A model generated the notes under the pieces. The model ran no database searches, was not told the origin of the DNA, and saw only the letters and a program-made list of their open reading frames with translations. Shown in pieces: positions 1-14,672 of a stretch of DNA of 64,000 nt. The stretch is from Adineta steineri (Eukaryota; Rotifera; Eurotatoria; Adinetida; Adinetidae), in assembly GCA_905250115.1 (NCBI GenBank), contig CAJNOI010000076.1, positions 332,114 through 396,113 of the forward strand, given 5' to 3'. Position 1 is the first letter of the stretch; each line of letters begins with the position of its first letter. The position numbers were made by a program, and so were the translations under genes.

Positions 1-998
1 GTATCTGATTATGAAGTTGGTTCATCTGTTGAATATGAATGTGATTATGCTTATGAAATGATTGGTGCTAGTCGAGCATTTTGTATGGTACCATCAGAAT
101 GGTATCCATTACCACCGATTTGTAAATGTAAGAAGAAGAAAAACCAAGTTTTTTTTACTGTTTAATATAATTTATAATAGATAATCCATGTACAACTGAT
201 TGTGAATTATGCGACAAGAAAGTAGGTGTTTGCTTACGACAACTACAAACCATATTAGATCCACTTGTTTGTGATCCTCCTTGTGATGAAGATGAAGTAT
301 GTATTGATGGACAATGTACTTGGTCGAATATAGATATAGAAAAACATGGTGATCAATGCAATCCACCATGCCCATCTGAGACACAATGTATTAATCAACA
401 TTGTATACCATTTTCTACACCTCATTGTCCAGTAATTTGTCGACATGGACAAGTATGTGTTGATGGTCGTTGTGGTTGTTATAGAGGTTTGTTTAATAGA
501 TTTTTTTTGACGATTAATTACATTGTTTTTTATTAATTAGGATTATGTGAAAATGATCGACCATGTTATGAAATTTGTGAAATGGGAGAACGTTGTCGTA
601 ATCTATCTTGTAGTTGTGGTTCTCGAGGAAAATGTGGTAAAGGCGAAATTTGTCAATCAGATATATGTATGTGTGGTACAAAACGAGATGGTTGTCATCC
701 ACATGAACAATGTATTAATGGAAGATGTATTTGTAAAACAAGTTCATGTGATCAATGTAATAATTCATGTAAATCAAATGAAATATGTTTAGATGGAAAA
801 TGTGTATGTACAAATCAATGTCAAAATGGTAAGATTTAGTTTTTTAAAATAGTTAACAAAACACGTTTCTTTTTTCTAGCATTTTGTCCATTTCCTTGTT
901 TACATGGAGGACGATGCACAGGTTTTTATCGATGTACTTGTCGTCAAGGTTGGCAAGGTCATCGATGTGAACGACGTAACTCTATTATCGAGAAATAA
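1..998 (+). CDS. Sushi/EGF cysteine-rich secreted protein, 3' part
   Basis: The gene enters from outside the window, so its start and any signal peptide are not visible. Exons read as 1-127, 181-486, 541-828 and 880-998, with introns of 51-54 nt; phases join cleanly. The first exon encodes a Sushi/CCP-like module (pattern VEYECDYAYEMIG...C...W..P.C). The middle exons are a long run of closely spaced cysteines in short EB/EGF-like units (for example CRHGQVCVDGRCGC and CLDGKCVCTNQC). The last exon is a clean EGF-like domain (CPFPCLHGGRC...CTCRQGWQGHRCE), followed by a short tail and TAA. An extracellular adhesion, matrix or defence role is likely from these folds, but no specific ortholog is recognised. 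Confidence 0.8.
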
Positions 999-1181
999 TG
1001 TTCTTTTTTTTTTGTTTTGTTTTGTTTTTCATGATAAAAATAAAATAATAATAATATTCAAGGTCGATTAAAGGAAAAAAGAGAAAAATAATCATTGTTG
1101 TGTTAATTGCGGAATCGGAAAAAAATAGAAAAAAGAAAATTATATATAATAGTTATTTTTGATTTTTTCTTACAATCAAAA

Positions 1182-2268
1182 ATGGATTTGAATATGAGTA
1201 ATATAACTAATTCAAGTAGTCAAATAATACTATCGGAATCATTTTTAAATACAATGCGATTAGTGACAGATGCACTGACACCAATTTTACAATTATCAAG
1301 AATTGCTTTTAGTATAGTTACTTTTCTTCTTGTTCATTTTTCTCCACTTTATCGAACAACATCATTCGGTCTTCATATTCGTTGTCTAGCTGTTTACGAT
1401 GGTTGTCGTATAATAGAAAGATTATTTTATTGGTTTCCACCATTATCATTCTTTATGCCAAAGTAAGAAAATTTCAATTAAAAAAGACATAAATATTAAA
1501 AAAATCAAATTTAGATATAAATATACTCGATGTAATTTTGCATTTTTTCTTCAAAATTATTTTTCTCATTTATCAATTGTTACAATTGTTCTTCTATCTA
1601 TTGAACGTTGTATTATATTATGGTCACCATTTCGTGCAAGATATATCACAAGTATGCGTAATGCAATCATAGAAGAATTTATAAATATAATAACTATGTT
1701 AATTGTAACACATTTCTATTTAATACCAGATTATTTTGCATCAATGGATTTTTCAAGATGTTTTTATTCCAATGTATTTCACATCTATCATTATAAACTA
1801 ATATTTAATTATAAATTATATGCTATAGCTGATATAATTTTATTTTCATTAATACCTTGTTCATTAACAACAATATCGATTATATTAATTATTATTGGAC
1901 TTAAACGTCATAAACGACATCAAAAATATTTAAGATCAAATCAACTACAACAACCAACAACATCAATTTATGATACAAGTATTATACTTGTTGCTATTGC
2001 TGTATTACAAGTAACAACAACATTTCCATTACGTATGCTTTTATTATTAAATTTAATTACTCCAATTGAATTAAATTTTTATACAGCTTTATATTATTTA
2101 TTATCATTTAATGAATTACTTGCTTCAACATTGAATTTTGTTGCATTTGTTTTACCATTTCAAAATAGTCGAACAGAATGTTTTAAAGTTTTCTTTGCAT
2201 TCTGTTATTTACAACGACAACGAATATCAACTGCACCACGAATTGCAACTATTGATTCGGTCCCATAA
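1182..2268 (+). CDS. Seven-transmembrane G-protein-coupled receptor (rhodopsin-like)
   Basis: Two exons (1182-1462, 1515-2268; 52-nt intron) give 344 residues. The N terminus is short and Asn/Ser-rich with NxS/T sites (MDLNMSNITNSSSQ), as expected for an extracellular GPCR tail. Hydrophobic segments follow. The end of TM3 reads SIERCIILWSPFRARY, where the usual DRY is replaced by ERC. A basic third loop (GLKRHKRHQK) precedes TM6, and TM7 ends in an FVLPFQNS region where NPxxY would be. The overall plan matches the large families of orphan peptide-type receptors in rotifers. The ligand is unknown. The ATG at 1182 was chosen over an upstream in-frame Met because the extra N terminus is only a lysine-rich low-complexity stretch. 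Confidence 0.75.
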
Positions 2269-2396
2269 AAACTTCTTTATTTTGTAAAAATCAATATAAG
2301 ATTAAAAGAAAATTTCGAAAAAAAAAGAAAAAAATGTCAAGTTTTCTAATTATATCCAATGCTTGACTAAAATAAAATTTTTCACTTTGTTTTTGT

Positions 2397-4964
<2,568 letters not shown>

Positions 4965-7433
4965 ATGGCTACAACATTACCACCAGTCGCAACAACTCAA
5001 TCTCCTTTCAATCCTTCTATAAGTCATCCAACTCAAATAATAATTAGTGAAAATCTTAAACAAGCTGCTCTCGATCATATTGCCTATTTAAAAGAATTCT
5101 ATGATCATCCGGAATATCTTAAAAAACAATCACGTGAATATGCTGTCTATCGTTATGAAACATTTTGGTTACCATTTTTAGCTGAAACTATGGAATCAGA
5201 TGTTATTCCACCACTTGATATCCTGTTTGTCTGGCATTCACATATGTTAGCACCAACAGCATATGCAAGTGATTGTGAACGTTTATTTGGACGTATTTTA
5301 TCAAATCGTGTACGTCCACGTACACCACAACTTTTACAATTTAGTGAACAATTATGGATGAAAAAATATAATCGTACAATGCCATATGAATTAGATTATT
5401 CAAGTAATATTCAAGTTATACCACCATATACGAGTAAAATAAAATATGCTTTAAGTCAAGCTGTTGAAAGACAAGCAGATTTTTATTATAATGTTGCACT
5501 TGGCCATTATAAAGATTCCGAATTTCTTGATGAAGCGGTAAAACGTTATAAAAAATTTATCTATTTAAAACGTCTTAATCCACAATTATATGTTGTACCA
5601 ATGTATGATATTGATATTATTTGGCATACACATCAATTATTTCCTGAAGCTTATCGTCGTGATATGATTGCAAATCTTCAACATGTTCTTCATCATGATG
5701 ATACTGTACAAGATCGTACATCGAATTCAAAATTATCGACATCAGATCATGAAACTCGTCATAAATGGTTTGAATTGTATGGTGATCGTTTACCAAAAAA
5801 TGGCTGTATGTATCGGGGAAAGACATCAAAAGATTTTTATCAATTTGTTACGGATTTTAATTTTCTCCTTGAATGTCAACGATATACAATGTATGTACAA
5901 TTTCTTGATAATAAGTCTGCAGCAACAGGTGTTACAAGAAAAGACAATGATAATAGAGTTAGTACAATTGTATCTCTTCATGATCATTCAGTAGTTGGTG
6001 AACCATTACCGGATCAAATTTTCGCACAAATTAATTCATCTGAACAAGAACTTTTTGCTCGAGGTTCATCAGGATATATTGAAGCACATTTTGAAGCTGA
6101 TTACACTGATTTAACAGCACAACTTTCACTTAAAATTCAACAAAAAGCTGGTTATTGGCCAATGAATTATTTTAGTACATTAGAAGAATTTGAAATACCA
6201 GCTGACAAACTTCTTCCTATTACTCAATTCAATCAACCTGTTAAAGCAAACAATAATGCAGGAGGTGAAGAGGAATCAGGTGGACTTTATTTTCTATTCA
6301 ATAAACCTATTGATCAATATTCTGTTCTTCGACAAATGGTACCAACTGCGAAAAGGTATGATTTATTTCAATGGATACAAATATGCTTCCGAGTCATATA
6401 TCTTAAAATGTATTAACTATGTTATTACATATAAGTTAAACTTAAAACTTCTAAATCAAGGAGTAGTCATTTTACTATGATTCTATTCGAATAGTGTGAA
6501 ATAATCGATTTCGATAAGAACTTAAATTTTAAGAATTGAAAATCACTTTCTTTTTCTTTTAATAGATTGACAATTGGTATTTCAGCTATGGACATAAATA
6601 CTGTAATTGTTCGATATGATGCATCTCAATATGAAGAAGCGACACTTGATACTAATTATTTAACACAATTGGGCACCTCATTTCTATTCAATCTTGAAAA
6701 TGTTACAGTTAGACAGGCATTACATAGTATTCTACCAGTACATCAAGATCAACCGACTTTACTCAATATTCGTCATACAATTCTCAATGAGATCGATATA
6801 TTTACAGCAACATTTAATAGTGCTATATTCGCATCATGTCATTCACTTAATTGGTCGCAGTTACCATTACCTAATCAAGTTTCTCCTAATCATGATAATT
6901 CTATAATAACATTTGAACCTGAAAAAGAAGAAGCACTTATTATTAAAGATCATAGTGGTGATTGGGGTATTGTTAAATTTAGTAAAGATCTTTTTACAGC
7001 GTCATTAGACGATAATGTAACAGATAAAAATCATCAATTTAGTTTATATCGTTTTATGCCTGATGGTCAAGTCGAAGAGGAAATTATTTATGTTGATTGG
7101 GAAGATGATAAATGGCTTATTGGTTCGAATAATTTTGGTATTGAAATGAATACATGGTCAATATCAGTTAAACGAATAGCAATAAAAAATTCTATGCAAT
7201 ATATTTGCTTAGGTGCAGCATTAATATCACGTTTTGATACATTATTTACACAAATATTTGGTAGAAATGATGATGAAACACATTTAACAACAGCAACAAA
7301 TGGAAATTATAATGATAATGATTTATTAGCGAATGATATTGGAAAGATAAATTTGAATGGATCTACTGGTATTAATAATACTAGAAATACGTTATCAAAT
7401 AAAACACCACAAATGGCTATGAATAATGTTTAA
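4965..7433 (+). CDS. Glycine-rich-domain-like protein (DUF1399/GRDP family)
   Basis: Two exons (4965-6355, 6566-7433) joined across a 210-nt intron give 752 residues. The N-terminal half carries the duplicated DUF1399 signature: PLDILFVWHSHMLAPTAYASDC near residue 86 and a second YDIDIIWHTHQLFPEAYRRD near residue 215. Each has a WHxH core and a downstream Tyr...Asp. The second half has no recognised catalytic motif and ends in an Asn/Thr-rich tail. Family members are best known from plants (stress and development regulators) and fungi, with no defined reaction. The start has an ACCATGGCT context. An animal host for this family is unusual, so transfer from another kingdom is possible. Its promoter faces the glucosidase gene. 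Confidence 0.8.
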
Positions 7434-7644
7434 AAACAGCATGATTCAGACGGAAAAAAAACAAACGAACAGATTAACATATTTGATTAAAAAATAACAT
7501 GAACAGTTATGTGTTTTTTTAACTAACTATAAAAGTATACTAACAAATTCTAATAAATTAAAAAATAAAAATAATCACGAACTGTATACTAAATGCATTT
7601 ATTTACATAGGAAATAAAATTAGGCTATTGAGATAGATATTTTA

Positions 7645-7748
7645 GGTTGGGTGTGGGTGTGGGTGTTGGGTGAATACAGTATTCATAACCACCCCTCAAG
7701 AAGAAGACGATGGATCTCACTATATATGATATATGGGTGTGGGTGTGG
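7645..7748 (+). repeat. Telomere-like G/C hairpin element A
   Basis: A G-rich run of TGTGGG-type units (7645-7672) leads into GTGAATACAGTATTCATA and a C-rich arm ACCACCCC, then CTCAAGAAG. GAATA-CAG-TATTC forms a perfect short stem with a 3-nt loop, and the flanking arms pair imperfectly. A second G-rich run lies at 7734-7748. The same core occurs in element B. TGTGGG is the known bdelloid telomere unit. Confidence 0.75.
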
Positions 7749-7879
7749 AAAAGTATAGACGTCATCATAGAAATATAGAAACTTTGATTTGACATATTAG
7801 AATTACTTTGTCTTTATAATAAATTACTTAACAGTGAAATTTTTTTACCGATTAAATGTAGTTTTTTACTTTGATTTTA

Positions 7880-8010
7880 ATTTATTAACTTAGCGAGAAA
7901 TTCTATATTTACTTAGCGTCTAATTATTCTACTTAGATTTAAATTATTTGCTGAGCGAATATAAATTTTACTTAGCAAAAGTCTACTTAACATTCAAATA
8001 ATTTAACTTA
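7880..8010. repeat. Degenerate ACTTAGC heptamer cluster
   Basis: At least four exact ACTTAGC copies and several variants (ACTTAGA, GCTGAGC, ACTTAAC) recur at roughly 15-30 nt spacing in an AT-rich stretch upstream of the glycosyltransferase. Function unknown; it could be a decayed minisatellite or a binding-site array. Confidence 0.45.
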
Positions 8011-8029
8011 GCAAATAAATTGTAGCTTT

Positions 8030-9400
8030 TTTATAATATAGTATCGTGCATGACGCGAATTGTGATACGTGCTTCATAGAATGAATATTGAGTCTCTTTT
8101 TCATTCCATTTTGTTCTTGTACTGAAACGATATAGGGAACAACTTCTATACTACCAAGTAGTTTTGTTCAATGATACAATAAGATATCATGTTTCTTCAT
8201 TAGAAATTTAATAATGCAAATAGTTTCACTTTCTTCTTTATTTACAGAATACCCTTACAGACTTTTTTTTCTCAATCGAACATGTAGTTCAAGCAGCCAT
8301 TCGTTTTAATTTTTTATTTCCTTCATACCTAGAATTAGACAAAAGAATTAATTATTAATAAAATATTTCATTTATCTGTTAGTTAAAACAAAAGAATAAA
8401 GTTAATGCATCTCATGTAAAATAAGATGAAGTAAGATAAATATTTCTCACTTGCAACTAAAAACAAATTATCTTACAGTTTTAAATATTTATTCATTTCC
8501 TTCCTTCTAGAAATGCAATCCATATATAGCCATCGACATCTAAAATATATATTTATGACAACTGTTACTATTCTTATAATTATTACTATGGTTCGATATT
8601 TTCTTAATCATAGATCTACTATTAAAATAAGCTCAAGCTATTTACCATTGTGCCCCTATTCATTCACAATCAATAGTAGTTATATAGTTTATGATGATCC
8701 CTCGTATTATATTCATCATTATCCTGAATTTATATGTCCACAAAATTTTCGAAATCTAGCTGATTGGGTTTATGGCTGGCCTGAAGATAGATTTAACGAA
8801 GAACTTGAATGTCCTATAAGCGAAAAAAAGAAGTTAACTGTACCAAATCTTCCACATGGTAGTATTATCTATGTTAGAGTCTACAATATTTCATCTTTTT
8901 TCTCAAAGATATATCCATATTTAACGTATACGTTTGTACTAATCACTGGTGAAGGTGATTATTCAATGCCAAGTCGATTTCACCATTATCTCGAAGAACC
9001 TGATTCAAAAATTATTCATTGGTTCGGTCAAAATGGAGATATTGATGCAAAAAGAAGTGAACGCTTTACACATATACCAATTGGTAAGATTAATAGGTTT
9101 GATGTGACTAGAATTATAAAGAACCCCTTAAAAAAAAACTAAAAACTAAAAGTATATAACTTCTTAATAGACTCATTATTTCTTACAAATAATATAATCA
9201 TTGCAACATCTTTCACATCTTCTATTTTCTAGGTATTAATTGTTTTGAAATGGCAGAAGGTATTCGAGATGTTCATCGACAATATCCAAAACATATTCTT
9301 CCATCTGTCCGCAAAAATAATCTTGATGAACCATGTCATTACACACAACCACTTGATGTTACACAAAGTGTGTTAACAAATAATATTCAATTAGACAAAA
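8030..9400 (+). repeat. Segmental duplication, copy 1
   Basis: Noncoding sequence from about 8030, the first exon and the start of exon 2 of the glycosyltransferase match about 17226-18714 closely. Long identical stretches include upstream noncoding DNA, for example around 8195-8240 versus 17380-17445. The introns differ in length (149 versus 277 nt). The two copies are direct repeats about 9.2 kb apart. Confidence 0.85.
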
Positions 9401-9915
9401 TAGTTCTTATTAATTTTTATCCTAATAATGATCCAACTGGTGTACGAAAAAAACTATGGAAAGATTTGTGTAAACATAGACAAAGTTCATTTGCTATTTG
9501 TTATGACAAGCCTCATGGAGTGAATATTTCAAGCTTACCTACTATTTATAGACGAAATCGGCAGTATCCATTATGGTTATCTCCTCGTGGTGGTGGACTT
9601 GATTGTCATCGAACATGGGAAGCTTTGTATCTTGATATTATTCCTATTGTTTGGCATTCAACACTTGATTCATTATATACGAATCTACCAATTATTATTA
9701 TCAAGAATTGGAGTGAAGTGAATGAAGAATTTCTTCGAAATAAACTTCATGAAATAGCAATGAAAAAAGCTCAACAACCATCTGTATATCAATATGAAAA
9801 ACTAAGAAATGCTTATTGGCGTGAGATAATAATAAAAAAATCTCGATATGCTTTGAATAAAAAAGACATACAAAGAAATCGATGTTGGCGAGCTAAAACT
9901 ATACGATCGGAATAA
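8513..9915 (+). CDS. Type II membrane glycosyltransferase, exostosin-like, copy 1
   Basis: Two exons (8513-9083, 9233-9915) give 417 residues. A short basic cytosolic tail is followed by one membrane anchor (about residues 13-30, FMTTVTILIIITMVRYF), the Golgi type II plan. The luminal part contains FVLITGEGD, IIHWFGQNGDID and RFTHIPIGINCFEM. The C-terminal block LSPRGGGLDCHRTWEALYL, then IIPIVWHSTLDSLYTNLP and a WSEV segment, resembles the donor-binding half of exostosin/GT47-like transferases. The substrate is unknown, but glycan synthesis in the secretory pathway is likely. Telomere-like elements A and B lie upstream and downstream. A closely similar truncated copy lies at 17717. Confidence 0.7.
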
Positions 9916-11335
9916 AATGTATCAAACAATATAAGTTATATTGAATAATTTCGTTCGATTTAATATTTTTTATTTATTGTAGAATATTTGTAATTTTGAT
10001 TTGATTAGGTAAAATATAAATTATGCTATCGAATGATATAGTTTTTACTGTGGGTGTGGGTGTTAAGTGAATACAGTACCCATATCCACAGGCTCAAGAT
10101 GGTTTTACTTCTACTCGTAAAAAGAGATTCTTGGTCAAGTTTTACATTTAAATATAATAAAGGATTCGACCTCTATTTGATATAAAAGAATCGAAAATTT
10201 AAATTAAATGCACGAATAAACTATTGATTGTCATCAGATCTAAATGCATAATCGGTCTATTTCTTATATGATTTGTATATCTTTTAGTCACTTTTGTGGC
10301 ATATTAGAAACAGTAGATTTCTACGAGGTTCGATGCTCGACTTTCGCGGATACTGGTATCTATACCTGCTGTAATCTTCGAGTTTCGTCGAAAAGAAACA
10401 CTATGCTTATATAGACATATATAACACATCGCTATTTTAAAAACATTCTTTCAGAGATTCTTGAAAGTAGGTCAAAGTTCGCAGAAAGAATACAAAGTTC
10501 AAGCTTGCCAATGCCTTTTTTAACGGTATACAACTATCTACTTTATTAGTATGTGCATTCGCGGAAAAATTTAATCATAAATTTTATTACGTGCGAAGAG
10601 AGCTTTTAAAAATTCTGCTGATAAATCTATTTTGCACTTGTTTTTGAGATAGTATAAGGGATTGAAATGAAAATACTTTAATAGATACTGAAAAGTTCTG
10701 TGCCATTGTTATTTGATAGATCTAATAAAATTAGTGCCGTTCGAAAAAATACATATCCATTTGGTTTGCAATATCTATCAAAAAAAAATGAACATACTGC
10801 CTCAGAGCAAGTAGAACAAAAAGAAAAGCCATTTCTGACATTTCTTTCTCGAAAATTTACTTCAATCTCTCATATACTATAATCTTACTTACACTGAAGT
10901 AAAGAACAGAATATATAATACAAGTACTTATTAGCAAATTTTACAGCATATTACGTAATTTCTTTCGTGGAAAGAAAACATCATTACAATATTATTATAA
11001 AATATAAAAATATTTACATTTACTTCAGTGTTGCATGCCAGTATGATTATAATAATGAATAGATACTCAAGGTTTCTTCTAAATAATAATGCACGCGTAG
11101 AAGTGACTTCGACGAAAGGTGCAATAGTAAGAACGAAAGAAAAGCATTCGCCGAAATTCTTTGTTTGTTCATGAATGATTATTTGCCTTTTACGCGTTCT
11201 CTCTCTCTATATATAAACGAAAAACAACATTTAAAGATACAAAACATAAGCATAATATTTTTAGAACAATTAGATGTACATTCAGCAGCATTTATTTTAA
11301 AAACATTATTTGATACAGTTTTTTTTCAAAATATC
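9916..11335. other. Intergenic region with telomere-like element B
   Basis: No convincing gene is seen; short open frames here lack splice context or family similarity. It holds hairpin element B (10050-10102) and must contain the promoter of the STAT-like gene at 11336. Confidence 0.5.
10050..10102 (+). repeat. Telomere-like G/C hairpin element B
   Basis: TGTGGGTGTGGGTGTT, then AAGTGAATACAGTACCCATA, TCCACAGG and CTCAAGATGG. The left arm TGTGGGTGTGGG and the reverse complement of CCCATATCCACA differ only by two G-to-A type changes, so the element is an imperfect inverted repeat. It shares its core and its CTCAAGA tail with element A. Confidence 0.75.
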
Positions 11336-14300
11336 ATGTCTACAGATAGCAAAGTTACTCGACGGGCAAGCAAAAGAACAGGTACCTTGTTTCTTTAGAG
11401 AATTTTAATGCTCTATATAGTAGTTTTTGTTAATAGCGTTAGGTTCTATAATAAAAACGAAACATGCGAACAATCAAGATCTTCAATGGGTAGGAGATAT
11501 GGCAGATGATCATGATTTTGTAGCACCAAATGAAACAGTTCACGGCACGATCGGTCTATATTTCCATTTGATTACTAAACGCTTGATTCATGTTTCATTT
11601 TCGAATTTATACTATCAAAGGTATTTTTAGTGTATGATTTATTCTACTTAATTATATAAACATATTCTATTTCAGTCAAAAACAAAATTGGATGAATCTA
11701 CTAGTCCGTGAGAGACGAAATTTGAAAGCAAATATTAATTCAGTAGAAAGATGTTTCATGTTCAATCGACTAATCGCAGAATGTGAAAAGGTATAATTTA
11801 TATAGAAAAAAAACAGCAACTATTTTGATAATATACGAACGAAGAATAAAATGATCCAGAATAAGACAAAGATAAACATAATAGACACGTGTTAGTGCCT
11901 TTTTCAAACTAAATCAATTAAATAAAGTTCTACAGAAGTCTCTATGATAATATAGCGTAGGTTATAGTTCTCACTGATATTTTCTCGGCAATCAATAATA
12001 CTTTGTTCTATCATATTATATATTCAATATAATTTTAAAGAGTCCAGATGAATTTACTCAATATATGACAAACGTGTACGAAGAGCTCAAGAAGCGTATG
12101 TCAAGCATAATAACACCATTTTCAGTATGACATACGAACCCTATGCAAAACTAAAACAAAACAGTACATTTTATCTTTATAGACAGCTGAGGATTTGTAC
12201 AGCAAAATACAAACTTATCAGACTTTGCAGTGTCAACAACGATTATTTCATATGGATACTGACGAAACAAAGCAATGCCCTACTCTATTAGGTTTACAAC
12301 GAGCGTAAATAAATTTAATATTGTTAATGATTATTTTTAAATACATCAATAATATTTCTAGTACAACTGAATTATTCACTAAATTTATCAATTCTTCTGA
12401 AGTTAAAAGCAACTATGTAAAAATCGAAGAGCGTATTTGTTGGAGAGAATTTTTACAGAAGTAAATTTGTAATAAAAACAATAAAAGTATTGATTTTGTA
12501 TAAAATATAGTTCATTCGTAATTGTTGTTCAACCATCTACTCCAGAATGTGTTGCAGCTACGAAATATGAAAAATCTGAATCGACTTATAATGTAAAACT
12601 CAATTCACGCATCATTTGTTTATTGGATGCAGATAAAATTCAAGCTCATTTTACATTTTCAACTGTTGGTAAAAATTATTGTCCTGTTTATTTATTCAAT
12701 CTTTGAATTCTAACTTATTATTTAGATGTTACACTCTATTCATTAGATCGTCATGATGGTGAACAAGGTGAAATACAACCGGTACTTGAATGGAAAACCA
12801 AAACAATTTTCGATGCAAAAGGTCAACCGAAATTAGTTTATTATGTTGAACTTCAATCTATCAGACTAACTAAACCAAATTCTCGAAGTGCACGTCCTTT
12901 ATACAACTCAAAACTTTGTCGATTACAATTCCAAATGAAGATTACTGTAAATTTTCACTTATTAATCTACATTTCTTTCATTTATAAATAACTTTATGAT
13001 TAGATTAACGATTTAAATATCGAAGAAACGTTAACATTTCTTTCACGACCATTTGGAGTTTGTTCGCATGCTCAATATTTTCCTGAATATGTTGCTAAAG
13101 TACTTATCTATGAAATACAACAGATACCACAACATGTATGAAATACATCTAAATTATCAATCTTAAATGTATGTCTGATTCTAGTTTGGTCATACAATTC
13201 CACCGGATATTATAACTGATTTTATCTGTCGATATCACACACGTATTACAGGTGTGGAACCAAAACTTCATACTAAACGTTATATTCTTCAACAATTACA
13301 AGCAATCTATGGTTGTTAAACATTTTAACCAATTAGATATCTAACAAAATAAATTTATATTTTAGAGTCGCAAAAAGATACTATAAATGTTCCATCAAAT
13401 GACATCTATGAAGTAAGATACATATATTATGATCGTCTTTTTTTCAAAGTTTTTCTATTTAAAGGAAATCTTAGCTAAGCTAATAAGTCAAATCGAATTT
13501 TTTGTCGACCATCCATATCTTTCCATGATGTATGAGGACAGGTAACATGATACAATGAATTTTATATATCAAATTAGATTTTTAACGTAATCTATTTACA
13601 GTCTTTTTCTAGGTATATGTGATAATACAATTGATGAAGAAATAAATGGTACTTGGGAACAAATGTATATATTATTACGTTTCAATACACTTGAAGAACA
13701 GCAATCAACTCAGCAAGCATCAGTTCGATATATTGTACATAATGGTTAATATTTGTTTTTTTTGTTTGAAGAAGAAAAAAAAAGACTAGTGTACTTTAAT
13801 CTAGTAGGTGAATTGGTAAAAGCAACTTTTCATTCAAAAGCATTCGTTGATGATATGTGTGGAATGATTTTTGAATCAAAATCAGAAAAAGCTAAAATAT
13901 CTCGAATTGTATCCAATATACCAAATCGAAGTTTTTTCGATTTTAGTTTATATTTTGGTATGTAAAATCATGAGAAAAATATATAAAATAATTGTTTCAT
14001 GTTCTATATAGACGACGAATTATATCGTCTAAGTTCAGATACATCTCCAATAAAACAAACTTATAAACCATTAATACCTGTACTTTGGTCTACAATGTAA
14101 TTTAAAATTCTTTTGTTATCTCATTAATTTTATCTGATTATTTAGGAGATCAATTCCTGATAATCAATCCAAACAGTTGTCAAGTACGAATAGATTGTTC
14201 TTCTTTTTTGATCAACTAAATGAAATATACCATTATTTATGTTTATCTAGGTAATTCATCGTCAAATAAATATAAATTAGCTACAGTAAGTATTTAATTT

Positions 14301-14672
14301 ATTATTTAATGGATCGTTGATAATAATCTATACTTTCTTTCAGTCACATGTCTCTTCTCTGGGCGAAATGCAAAGTAAAATTTATATTTTTTTTGTATTA
14401 AATTTCTAATATTATATACTTCCTATTCAGCTAGTCTATCCAATTTAAGTGTATTAACTAAGAATCCTAATGGCTTGAATAAGCAAGTAATCTTAGAAAC
14501 AGATAAATTAATCAATTATTTGGCAGAAAAACTTCCTGAAATATCTGTGAAAATCGAACCCGATGAAACTCTATCGATTTCATCGAATGTAACAAATGAA
14601 AATGTGAAAAAACGAAAACTTATATTATCTAATTTGATACATGATTATATACAAACAATCTCTCCTGTTTAA
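11336..14672 (+). CDS. Diverged STAT-like transcription factor A
   Basis: Nineteen exons (11336-11381, 11437-11620, 11676-11790, 12041-12124, 12183-12304, 12362-12460, 12511-12668, 12726-12946, 13004-13135, 13185-13311, 13366-13412, 13465-13541, 13602-13744, 13808-13957, 14012-14096, 14146-14183, 14251-14285, 14344-14374, 14431-14672) join in phase to 711 residues. A charged helical N-terminal third is followed at residue 218 by SFVIVVQPSTPECVAATKYE, matching the start of the STAT DNA-binding fold. A linker region comes next, then at about 471 SLFLGICDNTIDEE...YILLRFNTLEEQ. That is SH2-like, with the phosphotyrosine-binding Arg at about 497. The STAT N-terminal oligomerisation domain is absent. 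The exon 16/17 boundary is uncertain. A nuclear signalling role is inferred. It is a tandem paralog of the gene at 20885. Confidence 0.62.

Larger units (their letters stand above)
7434..8512. other. Intergenic region with telomere-like repeat and ACTTAGC cluster
   Basis: No gene is seen. It holds hairpin element A (7645-7748), a cluster of ACTTAGC-like heptamers (7880-8010), and from about 8030 onward the upstream half of the segmental duplication shared with about 17226-17716. Confidence 0.6.

Noticed and set aside
10320-10400. GGTTCGA-like box suggesting a tRNA
   Set aside because: No acceptor or anticodon stem could be folded around it, and the surrounding sequence does not fit tRNA length.
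10700-10882. 60-codon open frame upstream of STAT-like A
   Set aside because: No family likeness, no splice structure and no partner frame; chance frame in AT-rich DNA.
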